A stretch of DNA of 64,000 bases from Variovorax paradoxus (GCF_030815855.1 NZ_JAUSXG010000001.1:4712001-4776000); one strand, 5' to 3'. Counted from the first letter of the stretch, positions 29,795 through 38,872 are shown. The notes: generated by a model not told the origin, from the letters alone. Program-made: numbers and translations.

Positions 29795-30589
29795 TCACGA
29801 GTCCGTCGGCGCAACGGTTTCTGGCAGCAGCCGCGTCACGTCGTCGTCCTCGTCCCCGATCACCCACAGCGTGAGTGCCGTGTAGTTGTCGTGGCCCTGC
29901 TTGGCGTTGGCCCTCACCTTCGCGTCGATCAGCTCTGTCCACTGGCTGGGGGTGCGCGAGGCATGCAGCGTATCGATCAGGCACTCGTCGCCCAGCGGCT
30001 CCCAGACGCCGTCGCTGCACAGCAGCAGCACGTCGCCGGGCAACAGGCGCATGCGGTCGGACACCGCGATGTCCGGCGCCTCTTCGATCGAACCGAGCGC
30101 GGACAGCAGCATGTTGCGCTGCGGATGCAGGCGCGCGCCCTCTTCGTCGAGCATGCCGCCGGCCACCATCTGCTGCACGAGGCTGTGGTCGGTGGTTCGC
30201 GCCACGATGGCTCCGCCGCGAAACAGGTAGGCCCGGCTGTCGCCGCTGTGCACCCAGGCCAGCGCCTCGCTCTCGAGGTCGATGGCCGCGAACACGATGG
30301 TCGAGCGCATGCCCGCGAGCTTGCCCCCCTCCGCCTGGCGCGCCACCACGTCGCGGTTGGCCTGCTCGACCAGCGCGCGCAGGCTCGCTTCGTCCAGGCT
30401 AGGCGCAGCCGAGAAGCCGCCCAGCGCGCTGCTGCGCACGATGGCCGCCGCCACGTCGCCGCCGCCGTGCCCGCCGGCGCCATCGGCCACCAGGCAGGCA
30501 ACATAGCGCTCGTCATGCCAGTGGCCGTGCACGTCCTCGTTGTAGCTGCGGCCGCCCTGTCTGGACAGCGTGACGATTTCGATTTCCAA
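29795..30589 (-). CDS. pppA: T6SS-associated PP2C-type protein phosphatase
   Basis: A Ser/Thr phosphatase that in other T6SSs reverses PpkA-dependent phosphorylation of the FHA protein. The 264-residue product has the PP2C motifs in order: SYNEDVHG, VADGAGGHGGGD (metal-binding Asp), WVHSGDSRAYLFR, LLCSDGVWEPL and GHDNYTAL. It is the last gene of the long minus-strand arm, 52 bases after the FHA gene. All metal-binding aspartates seem present. Confidence 0.95.
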   Translation of the reverse strand: MEIEIVTLSRQGGRSYNEDVHGHWHDERYVACLVADGAGGHGGGDVAAAIVRSSALGGFSAAPSLDEASLRALVEQANRDVVARQAEGGKLAGMRSTIVFAAIDLESEALAWVHSGDSRAYLFRGGAIVARTTDHSLVQQMVAGGMLDEEGARLHPQRNMLLSALGSIEEAPDIAVSDRMRLLPGDVLLLCSDGVWEPLGDECLIDTLHASRTPSQWTELIDAKVRANAKQGHDNYTALTLWVIGDEDDDVTRLLPETVAPTDS

Positions 30590-30641
30590 GCGGATGCCTC
30601 GCGTTTGCTGATGCTGTTGTCGTTGTGCTTGAGAACGACGT

Positions 30642-32330
30642 TCAGGCGTCGGACTTCAGGCGCGCCATCTGTTCTTCGTAGGCCTCGAGAAAGGCCTTGC
30701 CGAAGAGGTTGTGGAAATCGTCTTCCGCCTCGCTCGCGATGCCGCCATAGAGCGCCACGAACTGGTCCCATAGCTTGGCCTTGCGATTGGCACTGAAGAG
30801 CGCATCGAGCGCCGACTTCGCACTGATCTTCTTCTCGAGCTCGTCGGGCTCGAAGCGCCCAATGACATGCGCCAGCGCCGCACGCATGCCCACCATCACG
30901 CCGAACTGGTGCGCACGCAGGTCGTTGAAGGCATCGCGCATGGCGGCTTCGGGCGGCATGAAACCGCGGACACCGGGGCCCAGCAGGTGGGCCAGCGCGA
31001 CATCGGCGGTGGGCGAGAACTTGAGCGGGTTGTTGGCCTGCGACGCGATCATCGTGACCTCGGCGCGCACCTCGCGCTTGAACTCCTGGCGCGTGAGCAG
31101 CAGCTGCAGCGTGCCCTCGGTGGCGCTGCGAAGGATGGTGCCAATGCGCTCCATGAGGCCCGGCGTGAGCATCTCGGGCGCCTGGTGCGTGCTGCCGAGG
31201 CCCCGCAGAAAGGCGGCAAGCAGTTCGTCGTCGGAGGCGGTGCGCTGCAATGCGGGCGCCGCCCTGGCGACCGGCGCTTGCGCAATCTGCGGCTGGGGCC
31301 GCGCCAAGGGCGGCGGAGGCGGCGCCAGCAGCCCGGGCGGTTCACTCGATCCGCCGAGAGACACCTCCGGCCCGCTGATGCGGATCGGCTGGCCTGTGAT
31401 GTCGTCGAACTGCGGCAGCAGCTGCGGCCGTGGCACGTCGATCGCCCGCGGCGGGTTGAAGCCGAACTGATCGATGGGCAAATGGTCGGCGCGCGGTACC
31501 GGCGTGGCCGGCGCGGCGCGCTGCAGCGCCGCCATCGGATCGGCATCGGACGCCGTGTTGGGCTGCAGCAGCGGGTCCGCCAGCGGAGAAAGCGCGAGCG
31601 GATCGCCGCCAATGCCACCCCCACCGCCCATGCCGCCGAACAGCTCGTCGATGCCCGCCGCCTTGCCGTGCGCGGGCGGCGCGCCCAGGTCGGAAAAATC
31701 GTCGAGTGCGCCGAGGCCGGCGGCAGGCGCCGACGAAGGCGCAGCTCCCAGCAGATTGGCGAACGGATCGATCTGCGCAGCCTGGGCATTGCGCGATCCG
31801 TTCTGCATCGGATCGGCAAACAACAACGAATCGGCGGGCTCCGCAGCAGCGGGCGGCGATCCCCTGGCGGCGGCGACCGGTGCCGGCGGCGGCGGCGGCG
31901 CAAGGCCCGCCAGCAAGTCGGCAAACGGATCGTCGCTCGATGATGCCGCCGCCGCCGATGCGGCCATGGGCGCTTTCATGACCGTGTTGGGCACGGCCAG
32001 CGAAGGAGCAGCCGCGCCGGCCACCGCGCGCACACGAAGCTCGAAGCTGCCCACCACGAGTTGTGTGCCGTCGGTGAGCGGGGCTTCCTTGCCCGATCCG
32101 AGCGGCACGCCGTTGCACTGCATCGGATTGCTGCCCCGGTCGATCACGAAATACCGGCCGTCGCGGCACAGCACCTGCGCATGCACGCGCGACACCGTGC
32201 GGTCCGGGTCGTCGAGCACCAGCGTATTGGTGTCCGCACGTCCGATGGTGCCCCCGTTGGGGCCGAAATCGGCGGCAATGGCCTGCCCCGCCGGGGCGTC
32301 TTGCCGGGTGATGACAGCGATATGAATCAT
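30642..32330 (-). CDS. tagH: FHA-domain T6SS protein (TagH/Fha type)
   Basis: The scaffold that binds phosphothreonine and activates the T6SS after kinase action. The 562-residue product has an N-terminal FHA domain (about 1-100, with TIGRADTNTL, SRVHAQVL and the NPMQCNG loop). A long Pro/Ala-rich linker with many DPFA- and DPL-like pieces follows. The C-terminal VI_FHA domain has TEGTLQLLLTRQEFKREVRAE and NNPLKFSPTADVAL. The ATG at 32330 opens the FHA domain; the upstream extension is unsupported. Confidence 0.93.
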   Translation of the reverse strand: MIHIAVITRQDAPAGQAIAADFGPNGGTIGRADTNTLVLDDPDRTVSRVHAQVLCRDGRYFVIDRGSNPMQCNGVPLGSGKEAPLTDGTQLVVGSFELRVRAVAGAAAPSLAVPNTVMKAPMAASAAAASSSDDPFADLLAGLAPPPPPAPVAAARGSPPAAAEPADSLLFADPMQNGSRNAQAAQIDPFANLLGAAPSSAPAAGLGALDDFSDLGAPPAHGKAAGIDELFGGMGGGGGIGGDPLALSPLADPLLQPNTASDADPMAALQRAAPATPVPRADHLPIDQFGFNPPRAIDVPRPQLLPQFDDITGQPIRISGPEVSLGGSSEPPGLLAPPPPPLARPQPQIAQAPVARAAPALQRTASDDELLAAFLRGLGSTHQAPEMLTPGLMERIGTILRSATEGTLQLLLTRQEFKREVRAEVTMIASQANNPLKFSPTADVALAHLLGPGVRGFMPPEAAMRDAFNDLRAHQFGVMVGMRAALAHVIGRFEPDELEKKISAKSALDALFSANRKAKLWDQFVALYGGIASEAEDDFHNLFGKAFLEAYEEQMARLKSDA

Positions 32331-32462
32331 GAATCGGCCCCCGGGGCTGCGCCCGAACATGGCCCGCGCATACACGAGCCCAAAAACTCAGAAGGAGTAT
32401 TCATTCCGGGGGGCTGCTTGGCAATCTCGCCTTAAGAGGTATGCCTTCGTTGCAGCGGCGTT

Positions 32463-33716
32463 TCACGCCACGCTGTCGAGCCAGCGCCGCTGCCGCCAAG
32501 CGGGCGCGCTGGTGGCGAACAACGGCGCGCGCGGATCCAGCAGGCACAGGTGCAGCGCGGCCGCCACGCGCTGCCGCTGGAAACCCTCGCGCAGCACGTT
32601 CGTGCAGCCCTCGAGGGAGACCGGCTGCCCCATGAAGAGCCGCACCCCGGGTGCGAAGCGCGCGCCATTCTTCGCCCACCATGCGCGAATCTTGTCGATG
32701 TCCGGCCAGGGCAGGGCAATGTCTTCGGGGAGCTCGACGTTCTCGTCGTCGGGGTCGTCGGTCGGGCCGTCTTCGAAACCGTCGGGCGGCATCGTTTCCA
32801 TCTGCTCCAGGTTGAAATCCACGCCGGTGATGGTGACGAACGCCTCGGCCGCAATGCGCGCCGTGGCCGGCTGCGCCATTTGCTCGATGAGCCAGGGCAC
32901 GTAGCGAGCGTCGCCGATGAACCCCGAACCGATGATGCGCAGGCGCTGCACCTCGGGCAGTCCGCCGCTATCGAGCAGGAGCGCGTGGCCTGGCACGACC
33001 TCGACCGCCTGCAGCGCCAGCTGGAAGGCGCGCGGCTGGCGCGGCCCGCTCTTCATCGCGAAAGCCGCGAGCGCATCGAGCGCCTGTGCCCGGTCGCCGA
33101 GCAGCACTGCCGCCCATGCGGCCCAGAAACGCAACTCGGGCTTGGCCTCGCCGAGCAGCGACTGCACCTGCGGCAACAGGTCGGTACGGCCCAGCTCGCC
33201 GGCCGCGCGCAGCGCGCGGATGCGCACGCTGTCGGGCGCATCCGCGAGCAGTTGCCCGAGCAATGTCCCCGGATCGCGCCGATGCAGCGCACAGGCCGCG
33301 ACGCCAAGCTTTCGCCGCAGCGGCGAGGCGTCCTCGAGCAGAGTCTTCACGCGCCCGCCGAGACGATCCGGCTCCGTCCAGCCGATGGCGGAGATCAAGC
33401 CGGACACAACCTCGGGCAGGTCCTTGGCGCGCTCGACCAGGTCGTCGAAGCGGCCATCGACTGCTTCGATGGCGAGCACTGCGGCGACGAAGAAGTCTTC
33501 GGGGCCTTCGTTGTCCGTTAGTGCGAGTGCATGCCGCCAGCCTTCATCGCCGGCGACGCGCAGGCCGTCGATGTGGGCGGCTAGCCGTTCGTCGAGGTCG
33601 GCGAATTGCTGGGGCGAGTAGTTGGGCGCGTGGACCGCGCTGGCGCGCTGGAGCCAGAGGAAGGAGGCTTCGTCGGCGTGTTCGGCGACAACGGGAAGCA
33701 GCGTGTCGGATTCCAT
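32463..33716 (-). CDS. TIGR02270-like HEAT-repeat protein of T6SS loci
   Basis: A 417-residue protein rich in short helical repeats (for example RIRALRAAGELGRTDLLP, LRFWAAWAAVLLGDRAQAL). It resembles a family found beside T6SS genes and named only by number. It has a C-terminal PGVRLFMGQPVSLEGCTNVLREG. No signal peptide or membrane helix is seen. It is probably a cytoplasmic adaptor or assembly factor; the function is unknown. It follows the 236-residue hypothetical gene after 11 bases. Confidence 0.75.
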   Translation of the reverse strand: MESDTLLPVVAEHADEASFLWLQRASAVHAPNYSPQQFADLDERLAAHIDGLRVAGDEGWRHALALTDNEGPEDFFVAAVLAIEAVDGRFDDLVERAKDLPEVVSGLISAIGWTEPDRLGGRVKTLLEDASPLRRKLGVAACALHRRDPGTLLGQLLADAPDSVRIRALRAAGELGRTDLLPQVQSLLGEAKPELRFWAAWAAVLLGDRAQALDALAAFAMKSGPRQPRAFQLALQAVEVVPGHALLLDSGGLPEVQRLRIIGSGFIGDARYVPWLIEQMAQPATARIAAEAFVTITGVDFNLEQMETMPPDGFEDGPTDDPDDENVELPEDIALPWPDIDKIRAWWAKNGARFAPGVRLFMGQPVSLEGCTNVLREGFQRQRVAAALHLCLLDPRAPLFATSAPAWRQRRWLDSVA

Positions 33717-33727
33717 GGGACAGGCCC

Positions 33728-34438
33728 CTACTCGAAATGCAACCGCACGATGGGCAGCTTCTCGTGCCAGGCGCAGCAGAGGTTGACGATAAGGTCCCAC
33801 GCCTCGGCGTCCGCGTTGTCCCAGATCCATTCGTGATAGTGGATCGTGCGCGGATCGTTGAACATGGCCTGCGCGCCGCTGACTTCCACCGCCTCGTCGG
33901 GATCGTTCGGATACGCAAGCGTCAACGCGTCCCACAGCGCAAGGGTTTCGAGCAGGCCCTGCTGGAGTTCGGACTGCACCGGCTGTGCGAATTCGATCTC
34001 GACCAACAAAGCGTCATTGCCCCCCATGTCCTCGGGAAACTCGACTTCGAAAGGCGGCTCTTTCGGCGCGGCCGGACGCACGCCCCTCTCGCTCAGCAAG
34101 TCGAACTCGCGTTGGCCCAGCACGGCACGCGCCGCGTGGAAAAGAACGTCGTGTTGACGGCAATCCGCCAGCATGCCGCCCAGCACATCCAGGGCCGCGA
34201 CAGGAAGATCCTCGACTTGCAGCCGCGCCTGCACCGACGTGCCGGCGGCGCGAAGCTCGACCGGCGCCGAGGGAAGCCGGTTCCCTGGAAAGAAGAACCC
34301 CGCGTCGACCGCGTCAAGAAAGACGCGAATGCGCCGCTCCACGAGCGCGACCACTCCCTCGGGGCCGTGCTCCAGCGTGGCCTGAAGCAGAACCGGGCCG
34401 CTGTAGCGCTCAGACGAAGAAGCGTCGAAGCCAGTCAT
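33728..34438 (-). CDS. Hypothetical protein in effector module
   Basis: A 236-residue protein of no recognised family, with HYHEWIWDNADAEAWD near the C-terminus and an acidic middle. It has no signal or membrane segment. Its start overlaps the end of the DUF3396 gene by 29 bases, which suggests tight coupling. It may be a second immunity protein or belong with the HEAT-like gene downstream. Neither can be shown from sequence alone. Confidence 0.7.
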   Translation of the reverse strand: MTGFDASSSERYSGPVLLQATLEHGPEGVVALVERRIRVFLDAVDAGFFFPGNRLPSAPVELRAAGTSVQARLQVEDLPVAALDVLGGMLADCRQHDVLFHAARAVLGQREFDLLSERGVRPAAPKEPPFEVEFPEDMGGNDALLVEIEFAQPVQSELQQGLLETLALWDALTLAYPNDPDEAVEVSGAQAMFNDPRTIHYHEWIWDNADAEAWDLIVNLCCAWHEKLPIVRLHFE

Positions 34439-35324
34439 GCGCCGCCTCCTCGGACATGCCTTTGATGAATATCTGGTCCAGCGCCTCGTCGGACGCCAGC
34501 ACCTGCGCGATCAGCTTGCCCACGGCGCCATAGATCGGCACGGTCTCTTGCCGATTCACGTCACCGATCTGCGGCCCATCGCCGGCGCGCAAGATCACGC
34601 CGGCCTTGCCGAGCGCAAGCGCGGACACCCCCACGGGCGCACTTCGCTCAAGGGCTGCCAGACCGCCCAGCACCGCCGCCGCTTCGGCCCCGAGGAAGGT
34701 CAACCAATTGACGGCCGCGACACCATGCACTGCCCCGTTCGACATGCGCAAAGCGTCGCCGTAGCTGAGGCCCGGATACCGCAGCATCAGCGGGACCGAC
34801 CATTGGAGAACGTCCCGATCCACCAACGAATCCGCGTCCTCCCAGAGCAAAGAGTAGCCGGCATATCCACTGCTGAGCGGGAATTCTGCGAGCGCATCCC
34901 GGGCCAGTGCGATCACCTCATCGGGTTGGTCGCCCCACTCGACGGGCAGTGCCATCCGCAGCACAAAGCGCGGCGGATCCAAAGGCCCCGCCAACGACAT
35001 CCGTATCGCGGGCGACCGGATCAGGCCGGCTTTCTTGCCCGAATGCGCCCGGTAGCTCAGTAGTTTGGTTGCGAGTATGTCCGGGTCCGAGAACCAATGA
35101 TTCGGTCCCTCGATCGCCTTGGCATCGCTGACGCGAAAGCGCTTCATGTCGCCAGTGCGATAGAAACGCTGCTGATTGCCAAAGGCGTCCATGTACGCGC
35201 GCAGAAATCGCGCCAGGCCCGCTCCAGTGTTCTCGGGCAGCCCGTAGGCAAATGCGACGATCTCGATGCAGGGCGTCGCCACGCTCTCGCCATCGTCCGT
35301 CAGGGTGAACAGGGACTCATCCAT
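34410..35324 (-). CDS. DUF3396 type VI immunity protein candidate
   Basis: A 304-residue protein. Its C-terminal half has the DUF3396 pattern: SSGYAGYSLLWEDAD, LMLRYPGLSYGDAL and VNWLTFLGAEAAAVLGGL. The family occurs directly beside toxin-bearing PAAR-like genes and is annotated as T6SS immunity. It lies 11 bases after the nuclease candidate, as an immunity gene should. The ATG at 35324 has GAAGGA upstream; a GTG seven codons earlier is less likely. GC content looks lower than in neighbouring genes. Confidence 0.8.
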   Translation of the reverse strand: MDESLFTLTDDGESVATPCIEIVAFAYGLPENTGAGLARFLRAYMDAFGNQQRFYRTGDMKRFRVSDAKAIEGPNHWFSDPDILATKLLSYRAHSGKKAGLIRSPAIRMSLAGPLDPPRFVLRMALPVEWGDQPDEVIALARDALAEFPLSSGYAGYSLLWEDADSLVDRDVLQWSVPLMLRYPGLSYGDALRMSNGAVHGVAAVNWLTFLGAEAAAVLGGLAALERSAPVGVSALALGKAGVILRAGDGPQIGDVNRQETVPIYGAVGKLIAQVLASDEALDQIFIKGMSEEAAHDWLRRFFV

Positions 35325-35335
35325 ATATTTTTCCT

Positions 35336-36238
35336 TCAGGTACACAGGCAGTCGGCCCCTTTGGCGTCCTTTGCCCCTTTTTTCCTGACCTTCATCTCCG
35401 TCAGCTTCTTGTCCGTGGCCGGGTTGGTTTTTCGCAGCATGTCCTGATTGTCCGTAGGCGAGTCATTGGGAAACTTCACCTCGACGATACGGTCTACGTC
35501 GGCAAGCGTCAGCGCTTTTTTTCCAACGGCTTTCGCCGCATCGACCAGCAGGATGTCCCACCTGGCATATCCCAAGCCACTGTTGACATCCATGCCATGT
35601 TTGCCAATGAGTTTCCCACTCTTCAAATCCTGCGAAACCTCCGTGAGCAGGCCTGGTTTGCTGCCACGCGGCTTGGGATCGACGATGTTGCGCATGCGGC
35701 GCTGGTATTGGTCGGTCGACGCCTTCCCTGGCGGTAGTTTGGCGTCAGCCGCCTCCTTGTCTTTCAGGGCCTGGCACGCGGCTTCGCACAGCTCTTTCGC
35801 CATGGCGTCCCCCAAGGCGTCGATCAGCGGCTGCTGCGCCTCCCCGCCCAGATTGGCCGCGTTCTCCGAGTTATGGAACATCTTGTCCGTGAGCCGGGCC
35901 GCGCTCTTCCCGTCCATCTTCACGTCGAAGGAGTAAAGGATCCAGGTGGCCTCCTTCATGAAGGTGCTGGACTTCACACCTCCCGCCACACCTGCGTTGT
36001 CGCCGTTGGAGATGGCGAACTTCGAACCCTTGTTCGCGGCCATCGCCTTGTCGCCCTTGACGGTGCTGGTGCCGCTCGACAGCGTGATCGAGTTGGCGAT
36101 GTTCGGATAGGGGACCGGCACGGGCCCACCGGGGCTCGGCGTCTTGCACACGTCGGGAATGGTCGCCGTGCTGATGCCGATGCTGAACTTGTGGACCAAC
36201 GTGAGACTGGTGCCGTTGACCCTGATGGTGACTGGCAC
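35336..36238 (-). CDS. PAAR-like (DUF4150) protein with VRR-NUC-like nuclease end: T6SS effector candidate
   Basis: A 300-residue two-part protein. Residues 1-130 match the DUF4150 PAAR-like spike tip: CKTPSPGGPVPVPYPNIANS, ISNGDNAGVAGGV and DKMFHNSENAAN. The C-terminal part (about 200-285) has ARWDILLVD followed by VEVKFPNDSPTDNQ. That is the D-(x)n-ExK nuclease core with the VRR-NUC look. The protein would ride on VgrG and cut DNA in the target. It is followed by a DUF3396 immunity candidate and preceded by DUF2169 and ketosynthase-like genes of the same module. GC is lower than around it (31 of 60 at 35461-35520, against 37 of 60 at 36421-36480). Confidence 0.82.
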   Translation of the reverse strand: MPVTIRVNGTSLTLVHKFSIGISTATIPDVCKTPSPGGPVPVPYPNIANSITLSSGTSTVKGDKAMAANKGSKFAISNGDNAGVAGGVKSSTFMKEATWILYSFDVKMDGKSAARLTDKMFHNSENAANLGGEAQQPLIDALGDAMAKELCEAACQALKDKEAADAKLPPGKASTDQYQRRMRNIVDPKPRGSKPGLLTEVSQDLKSGKLIGKHGMDVNSGLGYARWDILLVDAAKAVGKKALTLADVDRIVEVKFPNDSPTDNQDMLRKTNPATDKKLTEMKVRKKGAKDAKGADCLCT

Positions 36239-36241
36239 GGC

Positions 36242-37309
36242 TCAGCCTCCCATCGATTCAGCGCAGCGCACCAGCACCGCCCCGCGTTCGCCCGACTCGG
36301 AACTGCCCCACGCCATCGACAGCGGCCCCTTGGCGTAGCGCTTGCGACTTGCGATGACCGCCAGCGCGACATGCAGCAGCGAGCCTGCCGCACCCACGTC
36401 GCCCCAGCAGTCGGCGGGCGCGACAAAGTCCGACGCTGCACGAAAGTGCTCCCCAGTGCGCAGCGTGGCAAAGCCGAACTCGTCGGCGCGGTAGGGCTCG
36501 CCGTTGAGATCGCAGAACACGTTGTGCACCTGCTCGCCAGGCGCAAGGACCTTCAAGGCCGCGCGGAAAGCCTGGGTCAGGCCCTCGCCCACGCACACCT
36601 CGTCGGTCTTGATGAGCCTGGACTCCATGCCGATGCCGACCGACACCAGTTCACCCAGCGGCGCCATGCCGCACAGCTGCGCCAAACGGGGCGTGCCGAA
36701 TAGCACCGCGCCGGCGGCCTCGCCGGGGATGAAGCCCCAGGCATTGTTGAGCGGGCCGCCGCCGTGGAGTTGATCGCAGGCTTCGACCCATTCGAGCGTC
36801 TCGGGTGCGAGGTACGAATCGGTGCCCGCCACCACGCACGCATCGAAGGCATCACGCGCGCAACCAACCTCGGCGGCGGCCACGGCCATGTGGCCCGCTG
36901 CGTGGCCCGCTTCGAAGCGCGCGATGCGGACGAATCGGTCCCCCATGCGCTCCCGGATGGCCAGCAGCAGGTCATCGGCCAAGGCATCAGGCTGCCCGGG
37001 GCGCGGCGGCGGCAGCGCCAGTGCAAGGCCAATGCGCGGCGACACGTTTCCGCCAAGCTCCGCCAACGGTGCCAACGCCTCCTCGATGGCCGGCAGCAGC
37101 AGCGCGCTCAGGCGCTCGGCACCGTCGAGACCCACGTCGAGCCAGGGTGCCCGTGCAATACGCATCGGCTCGCCGGCCGTGTCGACCATGTACGGATGCT
37201 CGGAGAAGCCGCACACGCCAGCCCGCGCCGCCGCGGCGCTGGCCCACACGTTGCGTCCTATTGGCGTGCTGGCGCCGAGCCCGAGGATCTGCAATGCGTT
37301 GCCGGCCAT
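36242..37309 (-). CDS. Ketosynthase/thiolase-fold protein lacking active-site residues
   Basis: A 355-residue protein with the overall thiolase-fold pattern of beta-ketoacyl synthases: an early LGLGASTPIGRNVW, a middle WGFIPGEAAGAVLF and a C-terminal WGDVGAAGSLLHVALAV. The catalytic Cys-His-His places read EAGHAAGH (no Cys), CDLNGEPYRADE (Asn for His) and GDVGAAG (Asp for His). It is therefore probably not an enzyme. It lies between DUF2169 and the effector gene, three bases from each neighbour, and likely helps to load or fold the effector. Confidence 0.8.
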   Translation of the reverse strand: MAGNALQILGLGASTPIGRNVWASAAAARAGVCGFSEHPYMVDTAGEPMRIARAPWLDVGLDGAERLSALLLPAIEEALAPLAELGGNVSPRIGLALALPPPRPGQPDALADDLLLAIRERMGDRFVRIARFEAGHAAGHMAVAAAEVGCARDAFDACVVAGTDSYLAPETLEWVEACDQLHGGGPLNNAWGFIPGEAAGAVLFGTPRLAQLCGMAPLGELVSVGIGMESRLIKTDEVCVGEGLTQAFRAALKVLAPGEQVHNVFCDLNGEPYRADEFGFATLRTGEHFRAASDFVAPADCWGDVGAAGSLLHVALAVIASRKRYAKGPLSMAWGSSESGERGAVLVRCAESMGG

Positions 37310-37311
37310 GC

Positions 37312-38364
37312 TCAGGCCTCCACCGCCTGCTCGGACGCGGTCTCGCCCAAGCGCAGCAGCCGTTTCTCGACAATGCGCGTCTTCAGCAGCTTGTGAACCT
37401 TGGGATGGCAGGGCAGCGCGCTGTGCCAGACCAGCGAAACACGCATCGCTGCCGGCTCGAGGATCACCGTGTGCAACTGCGGTCGCTCATGCAGCACCTG
37501 CGTGCCGTCGGAGAAAAAGGTTTCGAGGCCCAGCAGCACGCGCGGCAGCGTGAATCGGATCTCGGGCTGCGGCGCCAGATGCACCATCAACACCGGCTCG
37601 TCGCCCACGAGAAACTGCGGCGTCTGCTGATCCACAGGCGCGCACTGGTAGTGCCGTTCATCAAAGTCCACCGGCAGCAACGGCAACCGATCCCGCTGCC
37701 ACGCCTCGTCGTACGTCCCAGCAAACCCCACGCGCGGCTGCCAGTGGTTGCACAGCGGCCCGAAGCCTGCAGGCTCAGGCCGGTCGCTCGGCGTCCGCAC
37801 GCACTGTTCCGGATACTCGATGTTCGGCAGCCGCAGGCCCTCTGCATGCGCAGCCTCCGTCACAAAGCCGGTGCCCACGGGATTGCGCACATCGAACTGC
37901 GGCAGTGGCGCATCGCGCGTCCACGGATCGACACCGCCGTATGCGCGCTCCCACACCAGCGGCATGGCGGTGAAGGGCTCTGGCTCCGACGGCGCGCCGC
38001 CGAGCCACACGCGGTCGCCGGTCACCCGCAGCCGCTTGGCGATGGGGCCGACGCGCAGGCCCAGGTCGAGCTGCGTCACGGGTACGCCGCCGGGCGCATG
38101 CGCGTGGCCGATCAGAAGCACGTCGGTGGTCAGCTTGGTGCGCACCAGGTCCATCTCGTAGCGCAGGCTCGGCCGGGGCGCGGCCTCGTCGACGAAGACG
38201 GGCGCCTGCGCGACAGGCGGCTGTTCGGCCGCGACGCTGGTCTCGCCATCGGGCGAAATGTCGAAGCTGCACTTCACCGCGACCAGCCAGATCTCCGCAC
38301 CGTCGCGGTCGCGCACCCAGGTGCGTTCGGCGGCATAGGGCGTGCGGTTGTCGAGCTGCCACAT
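37312..38364 (-). CDS. DUF2169 T6SS effector adaptor
   Basis: A 350-residue protein of the DUF2169 family, with TWVRDRDGAEIWLVAVKCSFDI near the start. Later segments include GPIAKRLRVTGDRVW, PLVWERAYGGVDP and GFGPLCNHWQPR. Members such as Atu3641 of Agrobacterium are chaperones needed to load DUF4150-containing effectors on VgrG. The ATG at 38364 opens the domain. It is packed tightly between DUF6484 and the ketosynthase-like gene. Confidence 0.88.
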   Translation of the reverse strand: MWQLDNRTPYAAERTWVRDRDGAEIWLVAVKCSFDISPDGETSVAAEQPPVAQAPVFVDEAAPRPSLRYEMDLVRTKLTTDVLLIGHAHAPGGVPVTQLDLGLRVGPIAKRLRVTGDRVWLGGAPSEPEPFTAMPLVWERAYGGVDPWTRDAPLPQFDVRNPVGTGFVTEAAHAEGLRLPNIEYPEQCVRTPSDRPEPAGFGPLCNHWQPRVGFAGTYDEAWQRDRLPLLPVDFDERHYQCAPVDQQTPQFLVGDEPVLMVHLAPQPEIRFTLPRVLLGLETFFSDGTQVLHERPQLHTVILEPAAMRVSLVWHSALPCHPKVHKLLKTRIVEKRLLRLGETASEQAVEA

Positions 38365-38377
38365 GGCGTGTGCCTGG

Positions 38378-38869
38378 TCAGTTGATGCCCACGTAGGCAC
38401 CCTTCACCCGGTTGGCGCCGCGCGAGCGCGAGAGCACGTAGTTGCCGTTGATCAGCACCTTGCCCGCGCGCGTGAGCACGATGCTGGCGTCGCCGCAGCG
38501 CAGCTCGATGCGCTCGCGGGCCTGCAGCAGCACGCGCTCGCCGTCGACGCTGGCTTCCATACGCACAGCTTCGGCCGCCGGCAGTACCTTGGCATGTGGC
38601 GGCTGCAGGCGCCCGACGATGACGGGGTGCCGCGCCTCGCCCTTCTCGAAGGCCACGACCACGGCCGCGCCGGCATCGCCGGGCGCGAGCCCGACAGTCG
38701 ATAGCGCCTGCACCGGCGCCATGCCTTCGCCCAGCGTGACGAGAAAGCGCCCCTCCGCATCGAAGCCGGCAAAGGCGGCCACCGCCACGCCCTGGCCCGA
38801 CAGCTTCGACCAGGCGGCCACGCTGCGCAGCACGCTGCGCGCGCTCTGGAGATCGGTGTGGTCTTCCAC
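38378..38869 (-). CDS. DUF6484-type protein following VgrG
   Basis: A 163-residue protein. It has a small-barrel section (VGLAPGDAGAAVVVAFEKGEARHPVIVGRLQ) like the gp5/OB-fold part of spike proteins. A C-terminal beta-rich end follows, IELRCGDASIVLTRAGKVLINGNYVLSRSRG, as in DUF6484. It starts three bases after the vgrG stop. It probably joins or caps the VgrG needle or recruits the adaptor. The function is not established. Confidence 0.75.
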   Translation of the reverse strand: MEDHTDLQSARSVLRSVAAWSKLSGQGVAVAAFAGFDAEGRFLVTLGEGMAPVQALSTVGLAPGDAGAAVVVAFEKGEARHPVIVGRLQPPHAKVLPAAEAVRMEASVDGERVLLQARERIELRCGDASIVLTRAGKVLINGNYVLSRSRGANRVKGAYVGIN

Positions 38870-38872
38870 GGC

